Assembly: GCA_963978905.1 (NCBI GenBank)
Contig: OZ022258.1
Location: forward strand, 58,016,591 to 58,080,590
Direction of reading: 5' to 3'
Length of the DNA stretch: 64,000 nucleotides
DNA from: Trichostrongylus colubriformis
Lineage: Eukaryota > Nematoda > Chromadorea > Rhabditida > Trichostrongylidae
Shown in pieces: positions 57,601-64,000 of this stretch. Position 1 is the first letter of the stretch. Each line of letters begins with the position of its first letter. The position numbers and the translations under genes were made by a program. The notes beneath the pieces are model-generated. The model did not search any database and was not told the origin of the DNA. It saw nothing but the letters and a program-made list of their open reading frames with translations.

Positions 57601-60600
57601 CTCCAAAAAAAAAAACCCTGACGTCTTTTCCTGTCTTTCTAGCCGTAGAAAGAGCACAACTACGTAGGTAGAATTGCCCGAAATCGGGTGTGTACCCTTA
57701 TGTCAGCATTTCGCACGGCGACGAGCGGCGTGTGACGCAGTGTGTACGAACTATGCGCGTCACGGTAGTTGGGTTTTAGAACGACTACATGGCAATGTTA
57801 AGAGCGCGATACGCGGTTGACTGGTAATCGCTTCGGGACCCAACGACATGACGCCTTTAGCTCGTCCACATTGCTTCGCTTGCGACATTTCGCGGTGCGA
57901 AATCCTGACATAGGGTTACACACCCATCGAAATCGGATTCAAGGGCCCAACATGTAAGTGATAATTGTGCAATGAATGGACGAATAACATACTCAGCGCT
58001 GCAAGGTGACCATGGACCACTAAACCATGTGCCGGTACACTTCTCCTCGTTGGTGCAGTTGGTTTTACTTTCGGGCTTTTCTCCTTGACACAATGCCTCG
58101 TCGACTACCTGAATTCAATCTGCTTTCATTTCTCGAATTTCAACAAAAATGAGTTTGTTTTCAGTAAGAGACGGTAAAAATATGTACCGTGACTTCGCCT
58201 CCTTCATGTATAGCACAGATCACTCGTCTGGTCTGATGTCCATGACCGCATTCAGTAGAGCACTTTGACCATTGACTGGCCGTCCATTCGTAATTGCACG
58301 GCTGTTGAGTAGCGCATGCCCTAAAAAATCGACCTGATTTGCTGCCGTGAAAAAGCGCTTCGAAGACACATTGCACAATTATTTGGCTATTCAGGAAGGG
58401 GGAATGCACCCGCTAGGAGAGCCGAAGCGCGGATCGCGGTGAATGCACTCTCTAGATTCGTAACAGAGATGATCCTGGTCAACGGACCACCCATTGTCAT
58501 GTTCCTTTCACACATGAGCGCATCACGCCTATGACGCGACATAGTACCGCCACACATCACAGATTCGTGCGTCTTCAATCGACACGGCAGCGATACACTA
58601 CATCGATCCACACGTCCGCTGTACAAAGAAACACACATACAGTTCATTTCACAGGGCGTTTCACAGGATAGGGCGTGACCTACGGACTTGCGTGGTGTCG
58701 AACTCTTTCACCCCACACACTCTCACTCGCGCCACTTAGGCCACGCCCTATCAAGCGCTACGAAATGGACTGTACGTGGACTGTACGAACACGGACTACT
58801 CCCTTAAAACGGTCAAGCATTGATTTCACCCTCAAAGTATTTTAACTAATTAGAGATAGTCTCATTTGAGAGTGAAGCAAAAGAAGTTATTCATGGAGTC
58901 CAGCCAACTTTGTATTTCTTATAACTTATAAGGGGAAGTATGAGTTACGGGTTGGCAGACATCAGAGCTGAGGTTGGGAAATTGAAACTCGAACAATAGA
59001 AAATGAATTTCAAACCTGGTGTCCGGTGGTATCTCCTTCTCATTGTCTGTCAAACATTTCTCCAAGGGATACGCACGTCCTTGACTGTCTTTGCAAGTCA
59101 CTTCGCGGGTTTCTTCAGTATCATTGCATTTTGAACACTGAAATTTCGTTTTTTTAAATTAACTTCACTGAATGTGGATATAACTGAGTGAATTAGCTCG
59201 CTCTTGCCCAGACGTCCAAAACAGCAATCGTGAACTGACCAGTTTCCAGTCGGAGGTGAAGAATTTGAGACCGGTACATGGCCCAAGATTGCAACTTCGC
59301 TGAGATTCCGGGATGTTTTCAGAACCACAAGCCTAAAATACCTCATCTATAACATTTCGAAGAAACAAGTGAAAACAAAACATTTTCCAGGTGCCATTAC
59401 AGTACTTGGGCAGAGAAAAGCAGATACAAGGAAATATGTGACCAATTAGGAAATCGCTAAGTAATAATAACGCCTTTCACATTGAAGTGGATAGTCAGGA
59501 AGCTTGAAACTAGGCCTTCAAACGGATATTTCACATTCGCCGTGAGGATGACATTCCCTATTATTATTCTATTACTGTCATTGGTGGAAAGTCGTTGGGA
59601 GACGAGTATAGCCACACCCTCTCGTGCAGAGGGGCGGGGCTGCACGCAAAGGGTCAAAATATCAGTCGGAAACCAGCAGAACTATTATCACGAAGTGTAC
59701 ATATCATGAATGGTTGGGGCAGACGTGTGGCACCATTATGTTCGCACTGGTGAATTTCCAAATATAAACTGTTTATGGCATCACTCACATCAGCCGGGAG
59801 CAGTTTGCCTTCTTCGCCTTCTTTCTCTGATCGACACGTAACCGAACGATATTGGAATGCATCTCCACATTTTTCAGAGCAGGAAGACCATGGTCCTGCT
59901 TGCCATTCAGGACAGGCAAATCTGAAAATGCTGCAACGTTATTTGAAGTTCTGGGGTCGCTCGTATTCCCTTAGTTCCTGGTGTCTGGAAGTGTGGTTAA
60001 GCATCGCTAAAGGCAACTGCATGAAAATGAATAGTCCGAATCCATTCGCAGGTACGGCAATCAGTGAGGATAAACTATCGGTACATGCCATCTCATTAAA
60101 AGTTTACTGTAACAGCAGAAAGGAGCTCTGTCACTCAAAGGCACACATGACGATAATCTTAGGTTGACTATCATATTCAATAGTGAAGGCAGAGATAAAC
60201 AGCTAGCATTGAAGGAAATTTTTTTGAAGCTTTCGAGGTTGGGTCCTCCTTTTCATCTTCAATAATCGCTAATGTGGGATGCTTGGCGAAAGACTAGATA
60301 AAAGAGGCGAGAAATGCACCAACAGCGAAAGTGTGCGTCAGGACACTCGAAATGGGTCACGACGCGCGACGAGTGTTATGATGGTCCCAAAAGACAACGC
60401 GCAGTCTGCAACCGATTATTTTTCTACTCTCTGCTGGCGGTCTTAGCATCTCAATGACTAATTTGCGCGGGTGCAGAAGACTAATCATCTGCTCACAGAT
60501 GGGTGTCGGCTCCAAATACTAGAAAAATATACCGAGTAAGTTGTTGTGCTTTTTGTATGGGTGAGAAGATGAGGGGGGGAAAGTGGTGAGAGTGGGTAAG

Positions 60601-63068
60601 GCTAATATCGCAAAGATAGAAAAGAGTTCAATAATAAGAAAATTGAGAAATGAGCATCTGAAAAAACTGAAGTAAGACTGGGTAAGCTGTGAGTGGTACT
60701 GTAGTTGCATTTCGCACGAGAGATGAATTTACGCCTACCTGTTGCACTCTTGTCGTACCGCTGGCCGTTCGGCGCTGCATTTGCTATCGTCAACGGTGAT
60801 GCGACGTCCATTCGCGAAGATCTGCATTTAAGAAATAAGAAAAAGCCGACTACGTACATTTTCTCTATACGCGAGCGGACAGATGGGCAAAAATTCGCGT
60901 TGCGGCGTGCGGCGCGCGAGCAAGGTTTGCCGTATGTACTGGGGCCCTGAAGCGACTACCCTGTCCCGGGCTCGAATGAGGTGTAGAACACAGTGATAGC
61001 TTCAGGACCTAACTACATACAGCTCTTCTGATTATCATGTATCATGACGCAGCCGCACGCCGCAGCGCAAACTTTTGTTTTAATGCCACACCTATCTTAA
61101 ACGTTTAAAGGTACATTCCGCGCTCACTGATGGGTGAAGTAATGGTTAACTCCCCACTGGTTGTCAGGTGTTGGGGGCAGATCGACCACGCCCCACTGCA
61201 GGCAATAGGGCGTGGCGGGACCGCTTCCCAGACGCAGACAACCGAAAGAGAGCCAATTGTTACTTCACACATCAGCGAGAGCGGAATGCGCCCTTAAATT
61301 TGGCATGGCTTTGTGAAGAATCTACACATTGAAACTACTCAATCTACAGACTCCTTAGCATCACCCATGTCACATTCTAGTGAATGTGTATTTTCCTTTT
61401 TAAGGAAACAAATTACAAAAGCAGTTGGACATGTAACAAAGGTGGTAGCACCTGATGACAGTATACTACGCGGTACTGTTCGCCTTTATCACCACACGTT
61501 TGTGAGCACGGTTCCCATTCGCCTTCGAACCATTCTGCTTCGCAGTCCACCGTCTCACATGGCTTCTCGTACTGAAATTGATTCCATATGTAGAAAGAAC
61601 ACAAAAATTATTTTTGGTAATTCCCTCGTCTTTAAAGGCAGCATTAGGGGAAAGTCGGACGAAAAGTAAAAGAAGTAGGGAATGTGAAAGACGAGATGCC
61701 TAGTAACAGGACAGGAGAAAAAACGGACGGAAATGGCCAAAAACCTGAAAAATAGGACCCCCTTCCCACTGTTGATTCTCGACGCGGACGACCTTTCCGT
61801 CAAGAGGGGAGTAGTCTGATCCACTTTTCCATTGGCATGTTGTCAAGTAAACACAAGGGAATGTTTGGAAATACGACAATATCTATTTTTTAGAGTGAGC
61901 TTCAAGCTAAAACTGCGAAAGCGCGCCGTTAAACCTTCGATCCTGCCGCATCTCCTTGGCCGCTCCCACCCCAGTCAATCGGGAATTACGTCATCCGGAG
62001 GCGGGTTCGACTCATCAAGAGGCGGGACAGTTGCGCGGTTGCGGCTTTTTGCGGCGTTTCCACAGCTCGGAGGGGCGCTTTTTCACCGGGATTTCGCCAC
62101 AGATAGCTTGCTTAGGCCCAGGACTCCCTTGTAGATATTTCTCCATTTCCACATTACCCCTAAAGCTATCTTTGAGTCAATGTGCTCAAAATCAAAAAGG
62201 AATACTCAGTCATACTCCTTCATTACCTAAAATTTGGTACTTTCAAAGAACCAGTGCAATATTTTATTCCCCTCCCGTTCTTTCTAACCCATTATTTTTC
62301 TTACTCACGGAGGCATCAGAAGAGGTAATTTTCGTTGATTTTTTGAATATTAAGAAGTACTAATTAAATCCACAGTAAAAAGAATGGAATAAAATGCCAG
62401 CAAAAATTCTGCCCAAGGAATAAGACCCATCTCTGCCACATCCTCATAGAAGACCGGTTTCCCGCCTTTGGGTCACTGGAGGGGGTGGGGTTACGGCTTA
62501 GATAGCGATCGTTTCCCCGCCCACCACAGCCGCTCAACCTGTCGCTTCATAACAGAGCCATGAGCAAGCATTCAAAGCACACTTTTAACGCTAGTTGCTA
62601 CGAGATCATCTCTTTGACAGTCGCCCATGCAGATAAAATCTCCCCAGATCACCCTCACTGCCCTCTTTGGTGCTTTCAACACAGAAATGGTGCTTTTCAG
62701 GGGTTTGCCTCACTTCAGTTGAATTTTCGACATTTTTTCATTTTTTAAAAATTTTTGCTTCGCTATTTATAGTCATTCATGGTATCTCGAGACTTTTCGT
62801 CAAACTACAAAGTCGTTTGAGAATAGGTTAGTGGTGAAACCAGCTCTGCACCAGCACTGAAGAATTTCCCACATTTAAATATCAATGGTGTTTTTTCAGC
62901 TTAGTAGTGAGACTTGTATGTACTTATTATCTTAATGGAAAAAAATCTCTGAGACCTCAATTTATTTGCTTACCTCTGGCTTTGTTGAGTTGGAATCATC
63001 GCAAAGCTGGTCATCAACTCGAGCTTGTGTCTTTGTTTCGATGCAGTACGGTGTCCTTGTGTGCACAC
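29268..63068 (-). CDS. mig-6: Papilin / MIG-6 homolog, 5'-partial, about 41 exons
   Basis: Secreted extracellular-matrix glycoprotein of the papilin/lacunin family. In C. elegans MIG-6 acts in basement membranes with ADAMTS proteases and is needed for distal tip cell migration. Seen here in protein order: TSP1 repeats, eleven YGCC/FGCC lagrin repeats, ten Kunitz domains with P/Q-rich and acidic linkers, one Ig domain, and a C-terminal PLAC domain with stop at 29268-29270. Nearly every exon has AG/GT borders and phases that join neighbours in frame, often inside a Kunitz or TSP1 domain. The first visible exon (62974-63068) starts in mid-TSP1 at phase 1, so the signal peptide, Cys-rich region and spacer lie past the right edge. 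Introns are expanded by transposons; the longest is about 12.5 kb (34601-47131). One exon (34549-34600) looks damaged. Exons are itemised in the block entries. The family call is secure; single-base boundaries are my reading. Confidence 0.93.
30552..34600 (-). CDS. mig-6: Papilin exons: Kunitz domains 7-10 and acidic linker
   Basis: Exons: 34600-34549 (candidate first half of Kunitz 7, damaged), 34329-34194 (second half, [11 protein letters not shown]), 33839-33672 (acidic Glu/Asp-rich linker), 33613-33510 plus 33201-33123 plus start of 32659-32496 (Kunitz 8: [28 protein letters not shown]), rest of 32659-32496 plus 31100-31029 (Kunitz 9: [10 protein letters not shown] then EDCESLC), 31100-31029 plus 30968-30852 plus 30693-30552 (Kunitz 10: [29 protein letters not shown]). 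Split codons rebuild correctly: TG|C makes the first Cys of Kunitz 10 and AG|G an Arg in Kunitz 8 and 9. Introns here fall at three places per domain, unlike Kunitz 4 and 6. The intron between 32495 and 31101 holds a mariner element. The last exon runs on into the Ig domain. Confidence 0.88.
31135..32018 (+). mobile_element. Decayed mariner element, 884 bp
   Basis: Terminal inverted repeats of about 30 bp (TTAGGCTGATTCAATATGAA at 31135 and its near complement ending at 32018) are flanked by TA at 31133-31134 and 32019-32020. It is shorter than a full mariner (about 1.3 kb) because part of the transposase gene is deleted. It lies in the papilin intron between the exons at 32496-32659 and 31029-31100. 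Confidence 0.9.
31303..31895 (+). pseudogene. Broken mariner transposase
   Basis: An N-terminal part ([18 protein letters not shown]..., 31303-31506) carries the helix-turn-helix type region. Two later pieces in other frames hold the catalytic motifs: HDNARPH (about 31645) and [13 protein letters not shown] (about 31728). The sequence between the DNA-binding half and [11 protein letters not shown] is missing, and the position of the first catalytic Asp reads WLSVHG where WxDVxG is usual. Stops and frameshifts separate all parts, so it cannot encode an active enzyme. Confidence 0.85.
35443..35625. repeat. Repeat family B copy in papilin intron
   Basis: AGACCGCGGTCGTACTCCGC at the left, then GGCAGGGCGTGGCTGCGTAT and CTCTGCGTCTCCACC; the right part CTGTGAACGCTCTCACGCC is partial. 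Confidence 0.6.
36155..36350. repeat. Repeat family B copy in papilin intron
   Basis: GCAGCGTTCATACTTTGAAG and, inverted, GCACGTATGAACGAACGCG. Includes a short tandem of a TGTCGCTGCACCTCC unit (36249-36290). Confidence 0.6.
36478..36872. mobile_element. hAT-like MITE family D, copy 1
   Basis: TIR GGTGCTACTGGAGTTGGGGG... and its complement ending CCAGTAGCGCC, with G/C homopolymer tracts. Flanks repeat CGGTAGC (36471-36477, 36873-36879). The centre has the palindrome CCTAAGCC...GGCTTAGG. In the papilin 12.5-kb intron. Confidence 0.88.
37306..37445. repeat. Repeat family F copy
   Basis: AAAATTCGCTTTGTGGCGTT, GTCCTGAAGCGATGAC and the mirrored TTGCTTCAGGACTCAACC match the 60.9-kb element. Confidence 0.55.
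37832..38230. mobile_element. hAT-like MITE family D, copy 2
   Basis: Same family in the opposite orientation, with a perfect 8-bp target duplication CAAATTTT (37824-37831 and 38231-38238). This is the copy that fixes the 8-bp, hAT-like duplication length. Confidence 0.9.
38262..38640. repeat. Degraded family E MITE fragments
   Basis: GGGGGAGACGCGACTT at about 38263, AACCTGAGCCCAGGGAGGGG near 38391 and a further GCGTCTCTCTCCACC near 38563 match the arms of family E in broken form. Confidence 0.45.
38775..38908. mobile_element. Short GC-rich MITE, about 130 bp
   Basis: GAGGCCGCCGTCAGACGCGA and GTCTGACGGCGGCCT are inverted; the arms continue GCGGCGTCGCA / TGCGACGCCG. Confidence 0.78.
39548..39660. 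repeat. Inverted dispersed repeat shared with 42100-42180
   Basis: ATTATATACCAGACGCCGAC and GTGCATTTGCGTACTGATGG occur here and, reverse-complemented, near 42107-42170. The pair flanks two family D MITEs in the papilin intron. Confidence 0.6.
39903..40301. mobile_element. hAT-like MITE family D, copy 3
   Basis: Very close to copy 1 and in the same orientation. Flanks share GAGTTTG (7 of 8 bases). Differences from copy 1 are a few small indels and substitutions, so these copies are young. Confidence 0.88.
41061..41297. mobile_element. hAT-like MITE family E, copy 2
   Basis: Same TIR and inner palindrome as 25761-25985, with a long G run (41078-41096). The flanking duplication CAGCACAG/CAGTACAG has one mismatch. 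Confidence 0.85.
41594..41991. mobile_element. hAT-like MITE family D, copy 4 (older)
   Basis: More diverged copy, in the orientation of copy 2. TIR GGTGCTAAGGTAGTTGGGGG; target duplication GTTTTCTG/GTTCTCTG with one mismatch. Confidence 0.85.
42514..42757 (+). repeat. 5' LTR, 244 bp
   Basis: Begins TATCATCGCC and ends CCCACTACA. It is identical by eye to the 3' copy. It contains AATAAA near 42630, suited to 3' end formation. The 5' end is TA rather than the usual TG. Confidence 0.9.
42762..42774 (+). other. Primer-binding site, tRNA-Gly type
   Basis: TGGTGCATCGGCC, four bases after the left LTR, is complementary over 13 bases to the CCA-bearing 3' end of a typical metazoan tRNA-Gly(GCC). 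Confidence 0.75.
42891..43020 (+). repeat. 52-bp tandem repeat in retroelement leader
   Basis: Units start at 42891, 42943 and 42995 (the third truncated). Each carries CTCCCGTAC, GTACCTGGAG and CTGCAAAACAAGCAGT. CTGC...GCAG and GTAC...GTAC make each unit able to fold, which might serve as a packaging or translation signal. Confidence 0.7.
43195..45708 (+). CDS. gag: BEL/Pao-type Gag-protease polyprotein, no pol
   Basis: Intact 837-codon frame inside an LTR element. Domains in order: an N-terminal basic/Glu-rich coiled-coil-like region (residues about 1-110); a DUF1759-type Gag region (about 160-300, starting [15 protein letters not shown]); a CCHC knuckle [14 protein letters not shown] (about 376-390); two more knuckles beginning [14 protein letters not shown] and [13 protein letters not shown]; then a DUF1758-type aspartic protease with [11 protein letters not shown] (DTG active site, about residue 538) and [12 protein letters not shown]. 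After about residue 700 the frame runs into low-similarity sequence and stops. No reverse transcriptase, RNase H or integrase is present in any frame before the 3' LTR, so mobility would need enzymes from another element. ATG at 43195 was chosen as the first in frame. Confidence 0.88.
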   Translation: MRKIMKCRSTIALLQSGLRLIKNGREKLEQLYAEIREEYKSCKTKSERKDLAAEIEEIEAESGLNVAIAESEDLSFMLAARLDEAKCAMNRMNVKLGYITQKAQIESIQTENGVVQIVQDEDGISTESGGNSVSAAPISEQNRQGNSLRTSCRSIKPPQATLPKFYGNAEEFPEFWAIFETLVHRSSELDVMEKILLLKESLEGRAKNVIRGISLIPDNYKWIIQTLQDRYCNEPANRSQIIQKLVNLEPATDSADHCLVIIDEIQVLINQMISAGYDVRKTCDPMWCETILAKFPQDVVKPVLLSGQTKPNQTVEDLVGHLKKEIAAKLYIESRLGHAIESKPSHTIEGRYGQGIKNKVNTPREKYFTRPQSGNDCVFCHRNNHASMACRTVADQSSRRKILKEENRCWKCLSSSHNSYDCDEPDCSNCGQKHHRTLCFSISNQMRDQNRFDKRRPWNRERQTPSPTNSNRRESFNQRYRENRSNGRDPDTMNALTCTENKGQRSSESEHTKSQLVLMTAEGSIWNHRSKNYEKVLFFFDTGAQKTIIQESVAERLGIPRHTTEICTMSGVGGHIEKFKSHVVCAKISIAFGEELELNFQTKPVLTNGFPSVNLTPSDIVFLKENNICLANSKTRGEHQIPQVLVGLDYFHELIESSASGLKTPSGLHISKTVFGPTVFGKGLLRDENCKNNICYELSAITEQHEKAPQRVDQPRKSIRSCMDVAEVAVTSLIPKGNRPNGKMTGIITTGDCRATPPKILMTNHKVIQRSRKNACPLEIRRTKQKLIRAPQKRAHDCSLDCSLFHPKGTTVGNSPEFFRSRQRQHGQSPHAPAYNK
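45709..46317 (+). other. Non-coding 3' part of the retroelement
   Basis: No long frame. Starts with a small direct repeat (TTGGCCAATCTGGCCAATCA) and includes a CAACTTC-rich stretch (46040-46140). I see no pol remnant here. Confidence 0.5.
46318..46561 (+). repeat. 3' LTR, 244 bp
   Basis: Identical by eye over all 244 bases to 42514-42757, followed directly by the CGATA target duplication. No clear polypurine tract precedes it (CCGGCCGGAG). Confidence 0.9.
47132..52488 (-). CDS. mig-6: Papilin exons: Kunitz domains 1-6 and P/Q-rich linkers
   Basis: Exons: 52488-52317 with 52132-52006 (Kunitz 1, [13 protein letters not shown]), 51835-51681 with 51339-51232 (Kunitz 2, [11 protein letters not shown]; its last Cys is in the next exon, TFC), 51041-50936 (Pro/Arg-rich linker), 50374-50288 with 49975-49841 (Kunitz 3, [11 protein letters not shown]), 49690-49534 (Pro/Gln/His-rich linker), 49075-48881 (Kunitz 4, [11 protein letters not shown], single exon), 48790-48705 with 48606-48504 (Kunitz 5, [11 protein letters not shown]), 47293-47132 (Kunitz 6, [11 protein letters not shown], single exon). 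Each domain keeps the six Cys. Kunitz 1, 3 and 5 are split by an intron ahead of the third Cys. Kunitz domains are protease-inhibitor folds; whether these inhibit a protease cannot be told from sequence. Kunitz 6 is followed by the 12.5-kb transposon-loaded intron. Confidence 0.93.
52317..57071 (-). CDS. mig-6: Papilin exons: lagrin (YGCCxDG) Cys-rich repeats
   Basis: Exons: 57071-57004, 56544-56401, 55569-55470, 55333-55193, 54808-54643, 53756-53649, 53591-53440, 53385-53229, 52488-52317. They carry eleven copies of a short motif: (Y/F)GCC followed by PDG, ADN, PDW, HDD, KDR or similar, then about ten residues and a G-C. Some exons hold two copies (54808-54643, 53591-53440, 53385-53229). The motif is the lagrin repeat of papilin/lacunin proteins. 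The more N-terminal copies are diverged (PDN, ADN, PDW) and the C-terminal ones close to consensus PDG. The 55569-55470 exon lacks a copy and is Asn/Asp/Ala-rich with several N-x-T/S sites. The last exon (52488-52317) joins the final repeat to the start of Kunitz 1 ([11 protein letters not shown]). Phases link throughout. Confidence 0.9.
53860..53906. other. Perfect 19-bp hairpin in papilin intron
   Basis: TATAGACATCGAACTACTA (53860-53878), 9-base loop, then the exact complement (53888-53906). Pairing continues outward with two mismatches to about 53850 and 53916. It could be a small-RNA hairpin or the remnant of a foldback. Confidence 0.6.
54173..54704 (-). repeat. Tandem duplication copying half a papilin exon
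   Basis: About 240 bp at 54173-54412 is repeated at 54470-54704. The second copy contains the end of the real lagrin exon ([18 protein letters not shown]). The first encodes the same peptide with the last Cys changed to Ser (HYAGS) and has GTTAATC after CTGTAAG in place of the donor GTTAGTC. It is probably a dead half-exon in the intron. Confidence 0.8.
56690..56930. repeat. Repeat family F-like copy in papilin intron
   Basis: AAAATTCGCGTTGCAGTGTGC and GGGCCCCAAAGCGATTACTG match the family F arms; the right arm (CGCCACGCGCCGTGACGCG) is diverged. It may mix families A and F. Confidence 0.45.
57417..63068 (-). CDS. mig-6: Papilin exons: thrombospondin type-1 repeats
   Basis: Exons, 5' to 3': 63068-62974, 61882-61745 (5' border unsure), 61570-61452, 60821-60739, 59921-59789, 59332-59240, 59137-59016, 58320-58188, 58108-57993, 57544-57417. 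Translation gives successive TSP1 modules. Clear cores are [14 protein letters not shown] (61.5 kb), [14 protein letters not shown] (59.9 kb), [16 protein letters not shown] (58.25 kb) and [12 protein letters not shown] joined to CGGGTQERV across the 57993/57544 splice. The module near 59.25/59.1 kb starts FFTSDWKL then [13 protein letters not shown], a less typical core. Each module keeps the six-Cys pattern and the distal KPxxxxxC part. Splice phases agree at each junction from 61570 downward. About five complete modules are visible plus the end of one or two more. The cluster follows the spacer in papilins and is thought to bind matrix and ADAMTS partners. Confidence 0.9.
57688..57927. mobile_element. 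MULE-like MITE family A, copy in papilin intron
   Basis: TIR GTGTGTACCCTTATGTCAG and complement. Perfect 9-bp target duplication CGAAATCGG (57679-57687 and 57928-57936). Lies between the TSP1 exons at 57544 and 57993. Confidence 0.85.
58640..58790. mobile_element. MITE related to the 22.7-kb element, in papilin intron
   Basis: GATAGGGCGTGACCTACGGA and, inverted, GGCCACGCCCTATC; outer CAGTTCATTTC / GAAATGGACTG. Confidence 0.65.
60890..61075. mobile_element. MITE family F, copy in papilin intron
   Basis: TTCGCGTTGCGGCGTGCGGC and inverted GCCGCACGCCGCAGCGCAAA, with CCTGAAGCGACTAC / TAGCTTCAGGACC near the centre. Confidence 0.7.
61104..61302. mobile_element. MITE in papilin intron, about 190 bp
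   Basis: ACATTCCGCGCTCACTGATG and complement CATCAGCGAGAGCGGAATG, then GTGAAGTAA/TTACTTCAC. TTAAA occurs on both sides. Confidence 0.75.
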
Positions 63069-63785
63069 CTGGAAAATTTACTGTCAAATGTTCAGCCGGG
63101 TAGGAAAGTGATGAGTGATGAATTCTACTCAAGACCTCCATCAAGAAGCATAACAGAAAAGCAAAGATAGGAATGGGCCAATTCTTCTCGGAACGCGTCA
63201 CGCACTCGATTTGTATTCAGGTCACCTTCCGAAACACTTTAAAGACAGTTAGCACAACTGTGGTCGATTATGAAAGATAAAAGTAGTGGTGAGAAGTGGC
63301 GCAACAGTAGAGCAAGAACGAAAGGTTAAAAATTTGAGAAAACTACCCTCAACCATCGAGGACGTGCTTCCGCGCCCCTTGCATCACTGTAATTGGTGAT
63401 GCAGATGGCGAGGCGGCAATGGCAGCCAGCCGTTGACGTTGCCCCCCCCCCCTCCACTGTTGGTCGACTATCGGAAATCGTACCACCGAAATGAATCGAA
63501 ATGAGGCGGCGATAAAAAACCCCAGAGCCACTTTTTAACGCGAGCCTCATTGGAACTCTATATTTGCTTTTTTAGAGAACATGCCTCCCCAGTTCGGTTT
63601 CCTTCTTTTTTCATGAAGGCGCCTTTACTGTGTGTTGATCAAAGGGATGAGATATAGCAGTCATTACAGGCAGTATACCTGGTGCAGGGTACATGGCTGA
63701 AAGGGATGAAAGGTATATATGACATGGGTTGATCTTGAAGGAATCGTGCACCCAAAGAATGAGTTTTTCTGCCACCCAATTTATG

Positions 63786-64000
63786 TGGCATTTGCTTAAA
63801 GGAATCGTCCACGGGAAATGGGTTTTGTGTTACCCATATATTTATGTTGTATTTGCCTAATGTTGGCCTCATACAAAATTTCACACGAAAAAATGTGAAT
63901 CCTTCGTCCGCCGCCGTTAGGAACGGAGAGTGGGACTGTTTACGTAACCTTCTGTTCCTACAATGCGTCTGAGACCACGGCGGACGCGGTACGAGGCTTT
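63786..64000. mobile_element. Copy of the 15.1-kb foldback MITE, cut by window end
   Basis: TTAAAGGAATCGTCCACGGG, TTACCCATATATTTATG, GTTAGGAACGGAGAGTGGGA and TTCCTACAATGCGTCTGAG match the left arm and centre of 15119-15552. Part of the left end is also duplicated just upstream (about 63738-63785). Confidence 0.75.

Noticed and set aside
1..64000. CRISPR arrays, operons, rRNA genes
   Set aside because: None seen. Direct repeats present are transposon or duplication related and lack regular spacers.

Overview
The window looks like a piece of a nematode chromosome, most likely a clade V parasite (strongylid or hookworm-like). The evidence is one large, intron-rich extracellular-matrix gene whose domain order matches nematode papilin (mig-6), and a small secreted phospholipase-A2-like gene of a nematode type. 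Both genes lie on the minus strand in a sea of short inverted-repeat transposons. No bacterial, CRISPR, rRNA or intact tRNA features were found.

Layout. From 63068 down to 29268 (minus strand) runs a papilin/MIG-6 gene whose first exons lie beyond the right edge. I could place about 41 exons with matching splice phases. In protein order they encode: a run of thrombospondin type-1 repeats (63068-57417); eleven papilin 'lagrin' YGCC/FGCC repeats (57071-52420); six Kunitz domains mixed with P/Q-rich linkers (52488-47132); a 12.5-kb intron; four more Kunitz domains with an acidic linker (34600-30650); one Ig domain (30693-29658); and a C-terminal PLAC domain ending at a stop at 29268. The introns hold a complete 4-kb gag-only BEL/Pao retrotransposon with identical LTRs, a broken mariner, four copies of a hAT-like MITE and several other MITEs.

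Downstream on the same strand (24845-22976) is a three-exon secreted PLA2-like gene in which the catalytic Asp position is Lys. A separate Cys-rich exon at 20887-20759 may belong to a relative. The remaining left part (1-20700) is mostly intergenic. It contains a 1,378-bp near-perfect foldback element with TA target duplication, a Tc1-type MITE, MULE-like MITEs with 9-bp duplications, and weak remnants of a Tc1-like transposase and a reverse transcriptase. Around 24.9-27.3 kb is a nested stack: MULE-like MITEs, an inverted-repeat element and a 782-bp solo LTR with a TATA box, inserted into copies of one older repeat family.

The two recognised genes are not obviously linked in function. Papilin is a secreted basement-membrane protein that works with ADAMTS proteases and guides cell migration. 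The PLA2-like product is a small secreted disulfide-rich protein. All exon calls were read by eye from translated sequence and splice signals, so single-base errors at boundaries are possible.
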